From positions 930,001 to 994,000 of the forward strand of contig NZ_QCYK01000002.1 of assembly GCF_003071345.1 (NCBI RefSeq): 64,000 bases of DNA, in the 5' to 3' direction. This document shows positions 54,704 through 63,876 of this stretch, one piece after another. Source of the stretch: Chitinophaga parva (GTDB lineage: Bacteria > Bacteroidota > Bacteroidia > Chitinophagales > Chitinophagaceae). A program made the position numbers and the translations under genes. Each line of letters starts with the position of its first letter. The first letter of the stretch is position 1. The notes beneath the pieces are model-generated. The model was not told where the DNA came from. It saw only the letters and a program-made list of their open reading frames with translations, and did not search any database.

Positions 54704-55651
54704 ATGAAACACTGGTTCAAGATCTTTTGCGGCTTGCTGCTGGCAGGCCAGGCGGTGACGGCGCAACAGGCCTTCACCATTATTCCCCTGGGCGTAAAAG
54801 GGGGCCTGGATGAAAGCAATCTCTCTTCCTATTTACTGCAGCCCAAAGGTGGCACCCAATACATCTGCCTGGATGGGGGCACCGTGCGCGCCGGCCTGGA
54901 AAAGGCCGTGGCCAATCACCTCTTTAACGGCAATGCCGGCGATGTGCTGAAACGCCAGGTGCGGGCTTACTTCATTACGCATCCCCACCTGGACCACGTG
55001 GAAGGCATGGTGCAGAACGCACCGGATGATAGCGCCAAAGCCATTTACGGCCTGCCTTTCTGCCTGGACGTGCTCAAAGACAAATACTTCAACTGGCAGA
55101 GCTGGGGCAATTTTGCCAATGAAGGCGACCAGCCCGCCCTTGGCAAGTTCCACTATATGCCCATGGACAGCGGCGTATCCACCCCCATTCCCAACATGGA
55201 CCTGGAAGTGACCGCCTACCCGCTGAGCCACTCTAAACCCGGCCGCAGCACGGCTTTCCTGGTAAAACACCAGGACGCCTACCTGCTGTACCTGGGCGAT
55301 ACCGGCCCGGATGCCTTAGAAGGTGGAGGCAACCTGCAAAAACTCTGGGAAGCCATAAGCCCCATTGTGAAGGCTAAACAATTGCATGGCATCATGATTG
55401 AAACCTCTTTCCCCAATGAACAGCCGGACAAGTCCCTGTTCGGACACCTGACGCCCCGGTGGCTGATGACGGAACTGGCCGTACTGGAGGGCCTTGCGGG
55501 CCAGGGGGCGGTAAAAGGCCTCCACGTGATCATCACCCACCGCAAGCCGGTAGGGGATAATGAAGCTACCATCCGCCGGCAGCTGGAGCAAGGCAATACG
55601 CTGGGCGTAAAACTCATCTTCCCGGAGCAGGCCAGGGCCCTAAAGCTGTAA
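54704..55651 (+). CDS. Class II 3',5'-cyclic-nucleotide phosphodiesterase, exported
   Basis: 315 residues with a signal peptide (FKIFCGLLLAGQAVTA). The metallo-beta-lactamase-like fold carries the class II signature HPHLDHVEG with His93, His95, Asp97 and His98. Further metal ligands are in AYPLSHSKPG and LLYLGDTGPDA, and the end has HVIITHRKP. It hydrolyses 3',5'-cyclic nucleotides, probably in the periplasm. It is monocistronic, ending at a hairpin with a T tract. Confidence 0.9.
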   Translation: MKHWFKIFCGLLLAGQAVTAQQAFTIIPLGVKGGLDESNLSSYLLQPKGGTQYICLDGGTVRAGLEKAVANHLFNGNAGDVLKRQVRAYFITHPHLDHVEGMVQNAPDDSAKAIYGLPFCLDVLKDKYFNWQSWGNFANEGDQPALGKFHYMPMDSGVSTPIPNMDLEVTAYPLSHSKPGRSTAFLVKHQDAYLLYLGDTGPDALEGGGNLQKLWEAISPIVKAKQLHGIMIETSFPNEQPDKSLFGHLTPRWLMTELAVLEGLAGQGAVKGLHVIITHRKPVGDNEATIRRQLEQGNTLGVKLIFPEQARALKL

Positions 55652-55701
55652 GCCCGGACACCCGGTGGACACCGGTTACCGGTTCGCTCCATTCCCTTTC
55701 T

Positions 55702-55750
55702 AACCTGTTCATTTCCGGACATTCCCTGTGCGGCGGTGAACAGGTTTTTT
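55702..55750 (+). terminator. Terminator after the phosphodiesterase gene
   Basis: AACCTGTTCA (55702-55711) and TGAACAGGTT (55737-55746) form a 10-bp stem with a 25-nt loop, followed by Ts. Confidence 0.75.
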
Positions 55751-55844
55751 ATGAGCCTGCCATGAAAACCCTTTGCCAGCAATACCTTAAGATTGTGGCA
55801 GCTAAATTGTACCCTGCTGGCAGCTCAAAAAACCAATTTGACCC

Positions 55845-58259
55845 ATGTTCAATAGCCACCTTAAAATAGCCTGGCGTAGCCTTGCAAAGGACAAGTTTTA
55901 TACGGTGCTTAATGTAATGGGCCTGGCGCTGGCCACTGCCGCATTTCTCCTGATCATTTACTTTGTACGGTTTGAGTATAGCTATGAACACTTCTACAAA
56001 CGTGCAGACAACATTGTGCGTATCACCATGGACCTTTACAAGGGCAATGAATTTGTGACCACGGATTGTGAGACACATCCACCCCTGGCACCTTTGCTGA
56101 AAAAGGATTTCCCGGAAGTGGTGGATGCCGCGCGGATACAAATGGGAGAGGAGGTGAGCCAGGTAAAAGTGGGTGAACAACGTTTCCCGGTAGAGAAAGT
56201 ATACTTTGCCGATCCCGCTGCTTTCCAGGTGTTCAACTACGATTTTATCACCGGCAATGCGCATGCGCTGGATGCGCCCGGTCAGGTGGTGCTCACGGAA
56301 AGCGAGGCCCACCGCTTGTTTGGTAATGCACCGGCTATGGGTAAGACTATCAGCATGTTGCAGCACCGCCTGTTCACGGTGACTGGCGTGATCAAAGACC
56401 TGCCGCTGAATACCCACCTGAAAATGAACATGCTCATTTCTTTCGCATCCCTGAAAGAGCTGGGCATGAACCTGGACTCATGGAATGGAAATAACAATTA
56501 TACCTATGTGCAGTTGCGCCCCGGCACAGACCTGGGCCAGTTCAATGAAAAGCTGAAGACCGTAGCCCACCAGCATCTTAATAACGATAATATTTTCGTG
56601 GCGCAATTTATCAAAGATATACACCTGTACTCACACCGGGCCTTTGAGCCGGAGGTCAATGGCGACGCAAAGACCGTGCGCTTCCTGCTCATCATTGCGC
56701 TGCTGATCATTGGTGTGGGCGCTGTAAATTATGTGAATCTTACTACAGCACGCGCTACGGAAAAAGTAAAGGAAACCGGCATCCGCAAAGTACTCGGCTC
56801 GTCCCGCATGGCGCTGGTAAGCCAGTTTATGGCGGAGACCTTCATCGTAAACCTGCTGGCCCTGGCAGTAGCAATGCTTGTCATTATGCTGGCACTGCCT
56901 TCCTACCTGCAGCTCATTGGCCGGCCTATTCCCGGCAATCCCTTTGCCAGTACCGCTTTCTGGGGATGGGTGGCCGCGCTCTTTGTCTGCAATTGCGTGC
57001 TTTCCGGAATTTATCCTGCCCTGGTCCTGTCTAACACAGCCCCCGTTACCGTTACCCGCCGCGTGCACACGCAAAGCAGCAAAGGGGCCTTTTTCCGCAA
57101 AACGCTGGTGGTGGCACAATTTGTGGCCGCGCTGGTAGTGTTATCTGCCGCATGCATCGTGTACCGCCAGTTAAACTACCTGCGCCACCAGCAACTGGGC
57201 ATTAATACATCGCAGGTGCTGGTAGTACGTAACCCGGAGTATGACGGCGCCGACAGCCTGCGCGAACAACAAGTGGCCGTATTTAAGAACAACCTGCAGC
57301 AGCTGCCCGGCGTGCAGCAGGTAAGCGTTTCCGGCTCCGTACCCGGTGCGGATCTCAGCATGCTCAGTACCATGATCGGTTTATCGCAATACGGCTCCCC
57401 AAAGGGTAAAGGCTATAATTACTATCTCTATTCTTTTGATGCGGACTTTATCCCGAACATGGGTATGAAGTTGATAGCCGGCGAGAATTTCCGTGCGGGC
57501 CAGCCCAATAAAGGTTACGTGATCCTCAGCCGGGAGGCTGTGAAGCGCTTTGGTTTTGCCAGCCCGGAAGCCGCCATTGGACAGCGCATTACCCTCGGGC
57601 TGTACCAGCCGCCGGAAGGCGGCGACAGTTACGCGATCGTGCATGGCGTGGTGGAAGACTATCACCAGCAGTCCCTTAAGTCTGCGCTGCTGCCCATGAT
57701 ACACTGGTACGATCCTTCTGGCAGCTATAGCACGATCCGCCTCAAACCCGGTGCAGACGTACATGCGGCGGTACAACAAGTGGAAGCGTTGTGGAACAAT
57801 CATTTTGCCGGTTACCCGATGGAATATCATTTCATGGATGAGATGTACAATGAACAATATAAAGCGGATGAGCACTTCGGGCAGATCGTGACCGTATTTT
57901 CCGGCTTTACATTGTTTATTACCTGCCTGGGCATCCTGGGCCTCACAGCGTATAACATTGCCCGCCGCACCAAGGAAATAGGGATCCGCAAGGTCTTGGG
58001 TGCTTCTGTGAGCGGCATTGTAAGCCTGCTTTCAAAAGACATGGTAAAACTGGTATCCATTGCCCTGCTCATTGCCACGCCACTTACCTGGTATGTCATG
58101 AGCAAATGGTTGCAGGATTTTGCTTACCACATTAATATTCAATGGTGGATCTTTGCCGGGGCAGGTGTGCTTACCATGGGCATTGCCTTGCTCACCGTAG
58201 GCTGGCAGTCGCTGAAAGCCGCGCTGGTAAACCCGGTGAAGGCATTGAAGGCCGAGTGA
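55845..58259 (+). CDS. FtsX/MacB-type ABC transporter permease
   Basis: 804 residues. The layout is the Bacteroidota double-unit permease: a first membrane helix (VLNVMGLALATAAFLLIIYF), a periplasmic MacB-PCD domain, an FtsX block of three helices near residues 280-390, a fourth helix and second MacB-PCD domain (residues about 430-670), and a final FtsX block with IGIRKVLGASVSGIVSLLS. The motif TGIRKVLGSSRMALVSQF marks the ATPase-coupling region of the first block. No ATPase gene is adjacent, so it must share one encoded elsewhere. Substrate unknown; the relatives move peptides, lipoproteins or antibiotics. Confidence 0.93.
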   Translation: MFNSHLKIAWRSLAKDKFYTVLNVMGLALATAAFLLIIYFVRFEYSYEHFYKRADNIVRITMDLYKGNEFVTTDCETHPPLAPLLKKDFPEVVDAARIQMGEEVSQVKVGEQRFPVEKVYFADPAAFQVFNYDFITGNAHALDAPGQVVLTESEAHRLFGNAPAMGKTISMLQHRLFTVTGVIKDLPLNTHLKMNMLISFASLKELGMNLDSWNGNNNYTYVQLRPGTDLGQFNEKLKTVAHQHLNNDNIFVAQFIKDIHLYSHRAFEPEVNGDAKTVRFLLIIALLIIGVGAVNYVNLTTARATEKVKETGIRKVLGSSRMALVSQFMAETFIVNLLALAVAMLVIMLALPSYLQLIGRPIPGNPFASTAFWGWVAALFVCNCVLSGIYPALVLSNTAPVTVTRRVHTQSSKGAFFRKTLVVAQFVAALVVLSAACIVYRQLNYLRHQQLGINTSQVLVVRNPEYDGADSLREQQVAVFKNNLQQLPGVQQVSVSGSVPGADLSMLSTMIGLSQYGSPKGKGYNYYLYSFDADFIPNMGMKLIAGENFRAGQPNKGYVILSREAVKRFGFASPEAAIGQRITLGLYQPPEGGDSYAIVHGVVEDYHQQSLKSALLPMIHWYDPSGSYSTIRLKPGADVHAAVQQVEALWNNHFAGYPMEYHFMDEMYNEQYKADEHFGQIVTVFSGFTLFITCLGILGLTAYNIARRTKEIGIRKVLGASVSGIVSLLSKDMVKLVSIALLIATPLTWYVMSKWLQDFAYHINIQWWIFAGAGVLTMGIALLTVGWQSLKAALVNPVKALKAE

Positions 58260-58401
58260 AATCGTATATTCTGGCAAGATGACCGGGAAAAAAGCGCGGC
58301 GTTCCAAACAAGGGTTTTTTTAAAAAAAACACCTCCGTATTTACCGCATACGCACAGGAAGCCATAATTTTATACAGCGAATATTTCCCCCGCCTTCTTA
58401 A

Positions 58402-60570
58402 ATGAAACCCATTCTCGTACTGCTTTTCTCGCTGTATACCGCCACTGCGTATACCCAGGTAAAAACGGACACCCTTAGTGCCCGCAGGGACTCCATGCCC
58501 GTAAAGACCCGGCAACTCAATGCAGTCACTATAGCCGGCCACAAGCCCATCGTAGAGCAGCGCGCAGACCGTACCGTGTTCAACGTGGAAAACAGCGTAG
58601 GTACCGCTGGCGCCGATGGCCTGGAAGTATTAAAGAAAGCCCCCGGCGTTATTGTGACCAACAGCAATATTGCCCTTGCCGGCAGGAGCACCGTGGGCGT
58701 AATGCTTAATGGCCGCCTGCAGGAGCTGTCCATGGAGGAACTGCAAGGCCTGTTAAAATCCATCCCCGCAGAAAACATTGCACGCATAGAAGTGATCACC
58801 ACCCCGCCTGCCCGCTATGATGCGGAAGGCAATGCGGGCCTGATCAACATTATCACGAAGAAGAACACCCGTGCCGGTATGAACGGCAATCTTACGGCTG
58901 CCTATGAGCTTACGCGCTATGGCACCTATTCCGGTAATGGCAGTATCAACTACCGCAATGGTAAATGGAACGTATATGCCAATGGCAGCGGTATGCATGG
59001 CCACATACACCCGGTGTACAAATTCCAGTCTTACTACCCGGGCCAAACCCTGGAACAGGTAGACAATGACCTGGTGCGGAATGACTTTGGCCGCTATCAG
59101 CTGGGGGCGGATTACAACATTACCCCCCGCCACCTCCTGGGCGTGCTGTACACCATTGGCTACGGCAGCCCAAGCCAGGATGAAAGCACCTGGCAGCATG
59201 TATACAACGATAAGCATGGCCTGGACTCCTCCCTCTTCACCCACACGCACACCTATGTGAATGGCCTGCGCCATGTGATGAACTTCAGTTACGAATGGAA
59301 GATAGACACCGCCGGCCGCAAGCTGCTGGTAGACGGTGACTTCTTTAACCGCGATGGCGACCGGCGGGGGGATATTCAAACCCAGCGCTTCACCGGCCCG
59401 GGATCGGCATTTGCGGGCAACTCCTACCTGCAGAACGGCGGCACCCAGCAGGTGCATGTAAGCGCTGTGAAGGCGGATGTGGAGTGGCCCTCCCGCGTGG
59501 TGAACCTCACGTTTGGCGGTAAAGTATCTTTTATCAACAACACCAGCGATAATGTGTATGCGGCCTGGAATGGGGAACAGTATGTAAAAGACCCGAACCA
59601 GAGTAACGTATTCGACTATACGGAAAATACCCAGGCCCTGTACCTCAGCGGCAACCGCACCCTGAAGCAGTGGGAGCTGCAGGCCGGCCTGCGGGGAGAG
59701 TATACGGAAACAAAAGGTGTATCGCGCACCACCCTGCAGGTGAACCATAACCAGTACTTCAAATTATTCCCTACCCTCTACGTAAAATACCGGAAGAATG
59801 AAAAAAATGCCTTCACCATCAACTACAGCCGCCGCATAGAAAGACCGGGCTTCTGGCAGATGAATCCTTTCCGCATGTACATCACGCCCACCTCGTACAC
59901 GGAAGGAAACCCTTTCCTGCAGCCTTCTTTCAGCCACAAGGGAGAGGCCTCCTGGTTGTGGAACGATGTATTTACTGCCAGCGTATTTGTACAGGAATAC
60001 CAGCACACCTTTGCCCAGGCATCTAACGTAGACACGGCCACCACCTCCGTACAGTACCGCCAGGAAAACCTGGGCAACCGCCTCCAGTACGGCTTCCGCA
60101 CCAATGTGAATTTTACCGCGGGCCACTGGTGGGAAAGCAGCCTGGAATGCGATGGGTTCAACAGCCGCTTTACCTCCGGCCTGTATAAAGGGGTGAGCAC
60201 TGCCTACAATAAATTCACGATGTACCTGGAAACCACCAACAGCTTTTTCCTCAATAGCAACAAATCCCTCATCCTCTCCCTGGATGGCTGGCTTACCACG
60301 GCAAACCAGGAAGACTTTAACCTGCAGCAAACCATCTGGAGCATGAGCAGCGGTATAAAATGGATCACCCTCAAAAAGAAACTGACGCTGGCTGCCAATG
60401 TGAATGACATCTTTGCCTCAGAGCGGGTGAAGACCACCAACCTGTATAATGCTTCCCGCCAGGACCTGTGGGAAGATACCCGCCAGCTGCGCCTGTCCTG
60501 CACCTGGAAGTTTGGGCGCAACCCAAAGCCACCCCGCACCCGGACCAGGATGGAGGAGGATGCACGGTAA
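58402..60570 (+). CDS. Outer membrane beta-barrel (TonB receptor-like) family protein
   Basis: 722 residues with a signal peptide (ILVLLFSLYTATAYT). A TonB-type plug is visible: LNAVTIAGHKPIVEQRADRT, LEVLKKAPGVIV, VMLNGRLQELS and IARIEVITTPPARYDAEGNA. The barrel of the OMP_b-brl_3 type follows, with NYRNGKWNVYANGSG and a late NYSRRIERPGFWQMNPF. This family usually has a carboxypeptidase-regulatory-like domain at the start, which is missing here. Substrate unknown. The C-terminus is a basic PPRTRTRMEED tail rather than a terminal aromatic. Confidence 0.9.
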   Translation: MKPILVLLFSLYTATAYTQVKTDTLSARRDSMPVKTRQLNAVTIAGHKPIVEQRADRTVFNVENSVGTAGADGLEVLKKAPGVIVTNSNIALAGRSTVGVMLNGRLQELSMEELQGLLKSIPAENIARIEVITTPPARYDAEGNAGLINIITKKNTRAGMNGNLTAAYELTRYGTYSGNGSINYRNGKWNVYANGSGMHGHIHPVYKFQSYYPGQTLEQVDNDLVRNDFGRYQLGADYNITPRHLLGVLYTIGYGSPSQDESTWQHVYNDKHGLDSSLFTHTHTYVNGLRHVMNFSYEWKIDTAGRKLLVDGDFFNRDGDRRGDIQTQRFTGPGSAFAGNSYLQNGGTQQVHVSAVKADVEWPSRVVNLTFGGKVSFINNTSDNVYAAWNGEQYVKDPNQSNVFDYTENTQALYLSGNRTLKQWELQAGLRGEYTETKGVSRTTLQVNHNQYFKLFPTLYVKYRKNEKNAFTINYSRRIERPGFWQMNPFRMYITPTSYTEGNPFLQPSFSHKGEASWLWNDVFTASVFVQEYQHTFAQASNVDTATTSVQYRQENLGNRLQYGFRTNVNFTAGHWWESSLECDGFNSRFTSGLYKGVSTAYNKFTMYLETTNSFFLNSNKSLILSLDGWLTTANQEDFNLQQTIWSMSSGIKWITLKKKLTLAANVNDIFASERVKTTNLYNASRQDLWEDTRQLRLSCTWKFGRNPKPPRTRTRMEEDAR

Positions 60571-60633
60571 GGGTGAATTGCGTATATTGATTGCCGTAGC
60601 ATTGCCACTACCGATCATCAACCACGCCACGTT

Positions 60634-63018
60634 ATGAAGCCATCTTTTTGTGCCCGCGGCATCCTGCTCTTGCTATGCCTGCTCTTTGTGACCAGTACCA
60701 CCCAAGCGCAGCTCCCGGATTCATCCTGGCTGTACAAACGCTGGGATGCCAGCTGGATAGCCGTACCTGGCGCACCGCCCCAGGATTACGGGATCTATTA
60801 TTTCCGCAGAACAATGGACCTCAGCAGCGTGCCGGCACATTTTCCCGTGTACGTCTCCGGAGATAACCGCTACAAGCTGTTTGTGAACGGGCACCTGGTG
60901 TCACTGGGGCCGGCCCGGGCAGATGTAACGCACTGGCGTTTTGAAGTGGTGGACCTGGCCCCTTACCTGAAGACCGGCCAGAACGCCGTAGCAGCGCAGG
61001 TTTGGAACGAAGGCCCCCAGCGCCCGGAAGCAAACATGACCCTGCGCACGGCCTTCATCCTGCAAGGGGCCAGCCCCGGAGCACAGGTGCTCAACACGGG
61101 TAAGAACTGGCGCTGCATACAGGATAGCAGCTATGCGCCTATCCGCATTGTGCTGCCGGCCTATTACGTGGCAGGCCCCGGTGAGCAGGTAAATATGGAG
61201 CAACACCTGCGCGGCTGGGACCAGCCCGGCTTTGACGACCGCCATTGGCCGGAGGCCACCTCCCTGGATAAAGGGTTCCCAAAATATAAACTCGGATTTG
61301 GAGAAACGGCTAACTGGCGCCTGCTGCCTTCTCCCTTGCCCCAGATGGAGCTGCGCCAGGAGCGCCTGAAAACCGTGTGCAGGGCAGAAGGCGTGACTGT
61401 ACCGGACCAATTCCTGTCCGGCCACGCACCGGTAACCATCCCCGCGCATACAAAAGCTACTATTTTACTGGACCAGTCTTACCTCACCAATGCCTATCCC
61501 ACGGTCACTTTCAGCGGGGGCAAGGGAGGAAGCATTACGCTGTGTTACGGCGAGTCACTGTTCAGCAGTGGCACGGTGAAAGGCAATCGCAACGAGATAG
61601 CCGGTAAGTTTATGCGGGGCCGCAAAGACAGTATCCTGGCCGATGGCAGCGCCCATCAATCGTTTACTTCCCTGTCCTGGAGGACCTTCCGGTATTTGCA
61701 ACTCAGTATCAATACCGGCAATGATCCCCTGGTGCTGGAAGATCTTTACGGTACCTTCACCGGCTATCCCTTTGCACGCAGGGCAAAGCTGGAAACCAGT
61801 GATACCCTGCTGCAAAAGATCCTGGACATAGGCTGGCGCACGGCCCGCCTCTGCGCCGTGGAAACGTACATGGACTGCCCATATTTTGAACAGCTGCAAT
61901 ACGCCGGCGATACGCGCATACAGGCCCTGGTAAGTTTGTACAACAGTGGAGACGACCGGCTGGTGCGCAACGCCATTGACCTGCTGGACCTTTCCCGTAC
62001 CCCGGAAGGCGTTACCCAGAGCCGCTATCCGTCTAACACCCCTCAATATATTCCACCTTTTTCCTTGTGGTACATTGGCATGCTGCACGACTATCTTTAT
62101 TATGGCAAAGATGTGGCCCTGGTAAAAGAAAAACTGCCCGGTGTGCGGCAGGTCCTGCACTACTTTAACAGCTTCCAGGACAATGGCCGGGGGAGTGTGC
62201 GCAACCTGCCGGGATGGAACTTTACGGACTGGGTGCCCGGCTGGGATGCAGGCATAGCGCCGGCAGGCAGGGATGGCCGCTCCGCAGTGCTGGACCTGCA
62301 ATTGCTGTGGGCCTATCAACTGGCAGCAGACATGGAAAAGCAGGTGGGCATGCCGGCCTTTGCAGGGGAGTACCAATCACGCGCCGTAAGCCTGGCAGAT
62401 ACTATCTTTAAGGCATACAAGGACTCGGTGCGCAACCTGCTGGCCGATAACACCGCCCACGATCATTTTTCCGAGCATGCCAATGCCCTGGCACTGCTCA
62501 CCGGTGTGGTGACGGACAATCCCCGCCATCACTATTTTACGGAGCACTTCCTGGCAGATACGGCGCTCACCAGGGCTTCCGTTTATTTCAAATATTATTA
62601 TTATGAGGCCCTCATAAAAGAAGGCCGCGGAGACGATTACCTGCAGTGGCTGGGCAAGTGGAAAGAGAACATAGACATGGGGCTCACTACATGGGCGGAA
62701 ATGTCGGACGTGGCATCGTCCCGGTCTGATTGCCACGCCTGGGGCGCCAGCCCGAATATTGAGATCTTCCGCACGGTGCTGGGCATAAAGAGCATGGCGC
62801 CCGGATTTGCCAAAGTGCAGGTGGAGCCGCACCTGGGCAGCATCCGCGAAATCGGAGGGGAGATGCCCCACCCGGCAGGGATGATCAAAGTGCATTATCA
62901 TTATGAGAACACGCTGGTGGCGGAGATAGATTTACCGCAAGGGGTGCCGGGAGCATTGTACTGGCACAACAAGGTGTACCCGCTGCACCCGGGAAAGAAT
63001 GTGGTGAGAACGAAATAA
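60634..63018 (+). CDS. GH78 alpha-L-rhamnosidase-like protein
   Basis: 794 residues with a signal peptide (ILLLLCLLFVTSTTQA). The N-terminal beta-sandwich has VYVSGDNRYKLFVNGHLVSLGPAR, typical of GH78 accessory domains. The (alpha/alpha)6 catalytic domain has TYMDCPYFEQLQYAGDTRIQ, where Glu419 fits the general acid region, and NFTDWVPGWD. TWAEMSDVASSRSDCHAWGA and a C-terminal sandwich close the protein. It likely removes alpha-L-rhamnose from plant or bacterial glycans. It follows the beta-barrel gene by 63 bp on the same strand and may be cotranscribed with it. Confidence 0.9.
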   Translation: MKPSFCARGILLLLCLLFVTSTTQAQLPDSSWLYKRWDASWIAVPGAPPQDYGIYYFRRTMDLSSVPAHFPVYVSGDNRYKLFVNGHLVSLGPARADVTHWRFEVVDLAPYLKTGQNAVAAQVWNEGPQRPEANMTLRTAFILQGASPGAQVLNTGKNWRCIQDSSYAPIRIVLPAYYVAGPGEQVNMEQHLRGWDQPGFDDRHWPEATSLDKGFPKYKLGFGETANWRLLPSPLPQMELRQERLKTVCRAEGVTVPDQFLSGHAPVTIPAHTKATILLDQSYLTNAYPTVTFSGGKGGSITLCYGESLFSSGTVKGNRNEIAGKFMRGRKDSILADGSAHQSFTSLSWRTFRYLQLSINTGNDPLVLEDLYGTFTGYPFARRAKLETSDTLLQKILDIGWRTARLCAVETYMDCPYFEQLQYAGDTRIQALVSLYNSGDDRLVRNAIDLLDLSRTPEGVTQSRYPSNTPQYIPPFSLWYIGMLHDYLYYGKDVALVKEKLPGVRQVLHYFNSFQDNGRGSVRNLPGWNFTDWVPGWDAGIAPAGRDGRSAVLDLQLLWAYQLAADMEKQVGMPAFAGEYQSRAVSLADTIFKAYKDSVRNLLADNTAHDHFSEHANALALLTGVVTDNPRHHYFTEHFLADTALTRASVYFKYYYYEALIKEGRGDDYLQWLGKWKENIDMGLTTWAEMSDVASSRSDCHAWGASPNIEIFRTVLGIKSMAPGFAKVQVEPHLGSIREIGGEMPHPAGMIKVHYHYENTLVAEIDLPQGVPGALYWHNKVYPLHPGKNVVRTK

Positions 63019-63093
63019 AAACGCGGCCCCTGCGCACTATTCATTTGCATAGCCCTTCCCAGGATCTTACGGGTATTTGCCCTGTAAATACAC

Positions 63094-63127
63094 TGTACAT
63101 TGTACATGATACCTTGTACATTGTACA
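63094..63127. repeat. Two copies of TGTACATTGTACA
   Basis: The 13-bp near-palindrome TGTACATTGTACA occurs at 63094-63106 and 63115-63127, 21 bp apart from start to start, in the gap between the GH78 and HAD genes. It could bind a dimeric regulator or be intergenic repeat debris. Confidence 0.7.
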
Positions 63128-63188
63128 ATTATGCTTTTCCAACCGGGGAAAATCCCTAATTTTAAGATCAAGCTAAATAGACGAATAA

Positions 63189-63815
63189 ATGGAAAGTACG
63201 ACTAAGATCACGACCTTCTTCCTGGATGTTGGAGGCGTGCTGGGAACAAACGGATGGGACAGGAACGCCCGTAAAGAAGCCGCAGAGAAATATGGCCTCG
63301 ACCTGGCTGATATGAACGACCGCCACCACCTTACTTTTGATACCTACGAAGTAGGCAAGATCACCCTTGATGAATACCTGGACCGCCTGGTGTTCTTTGA
63401 GCCCCGCAGCTTCAGCCGCGAAGCATTCAAGGAATTTATGCTGTCAAAATCCGTGGCCTTCCCGGATATGATAAACCTGATCTGCCAGCTGAAAAAGAAA
63501 TACAAGCTCAAAGTGGCCGTGGTGAACAACGAAGGCCGGGAGCTGAATGAATACCGCATCCAGAAATTCGGGCTCAGCGAGTTTGTAGACTTCTACGTAT
63601 CTTCCGCCTTTGCACACTTCCGCAAGCCGGACGCTGATATTTACAAACTGGCCCTGGACATTGCCCAGGTGCCCGCGGAAAACATCCTTTACCTGGACGA
63701 CCGTGCCCTCTTTATCCAGGTGGCGGCCGGCCTTGGCATCAAAGGCATTGTGCACCGCAATTTTGAAGAGACGAAGGCAAAAATGGCAGCCGACTACGGC
63801 CTGTTCCTCGACTAG
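63189..63815 (+). CDS. HAD family hydrolase
   Basis: 208 residues covering the HAD fold with its cap. Motif I is FFLDVGGVLG (nucleophile Asp; the second Asp of DxD is Gly). Motif II lies in VAVVNNEG, motif III Lys in HFRKPDADIY, and motif IV in ILYLDDRALF. This arrangement matches the YihX-like subclass of sugar-phosphate phosphatases, in which DxG-type motif I is usual. Substrate unknown. The gene is followed by a terminator. Confidence 0.88.
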   Translation: MESTTKITTFFLDVGGVLGTNGWDRNARKEAAEKYGLDLADMNDRHHLTFDTYEVGKITLDEYLDRLVFFEPRSFSREAFKEFMLSKSVAFPDMINLICQLKKKYKLKVAVVNNEGRELNEYRIQKFGLSEFVDFYVSSAFAHFRKPDADIYKLALDIAQVPAENILYLDDRALFIQVAAGLGIKGIVHRNFEETKAKMAADYGLFLD

Positions 63816-63845
63816 TGTTTACCTGATCAATTTATACTGCTTGTC

Positions 63846-63876
63846 AAAGCCGTTCCCTGCAAGGAGCGGCTTTTTT
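63846..63876 (+). terminator. Terminator after the HAD gene
   Basis: AAAGCCGTTCC and GGAGCGGCTTTTTT pair (one mismatch) around a 6-nt loop, followed by a T tract. Confidence 0.85.

Noticed and set aside
58310..58330. Poly-T/poly-A stretch after the permease gene
   Set aside because: It could fold as an A/T hairpin, but there is no GC-containing stem to support a terminator.
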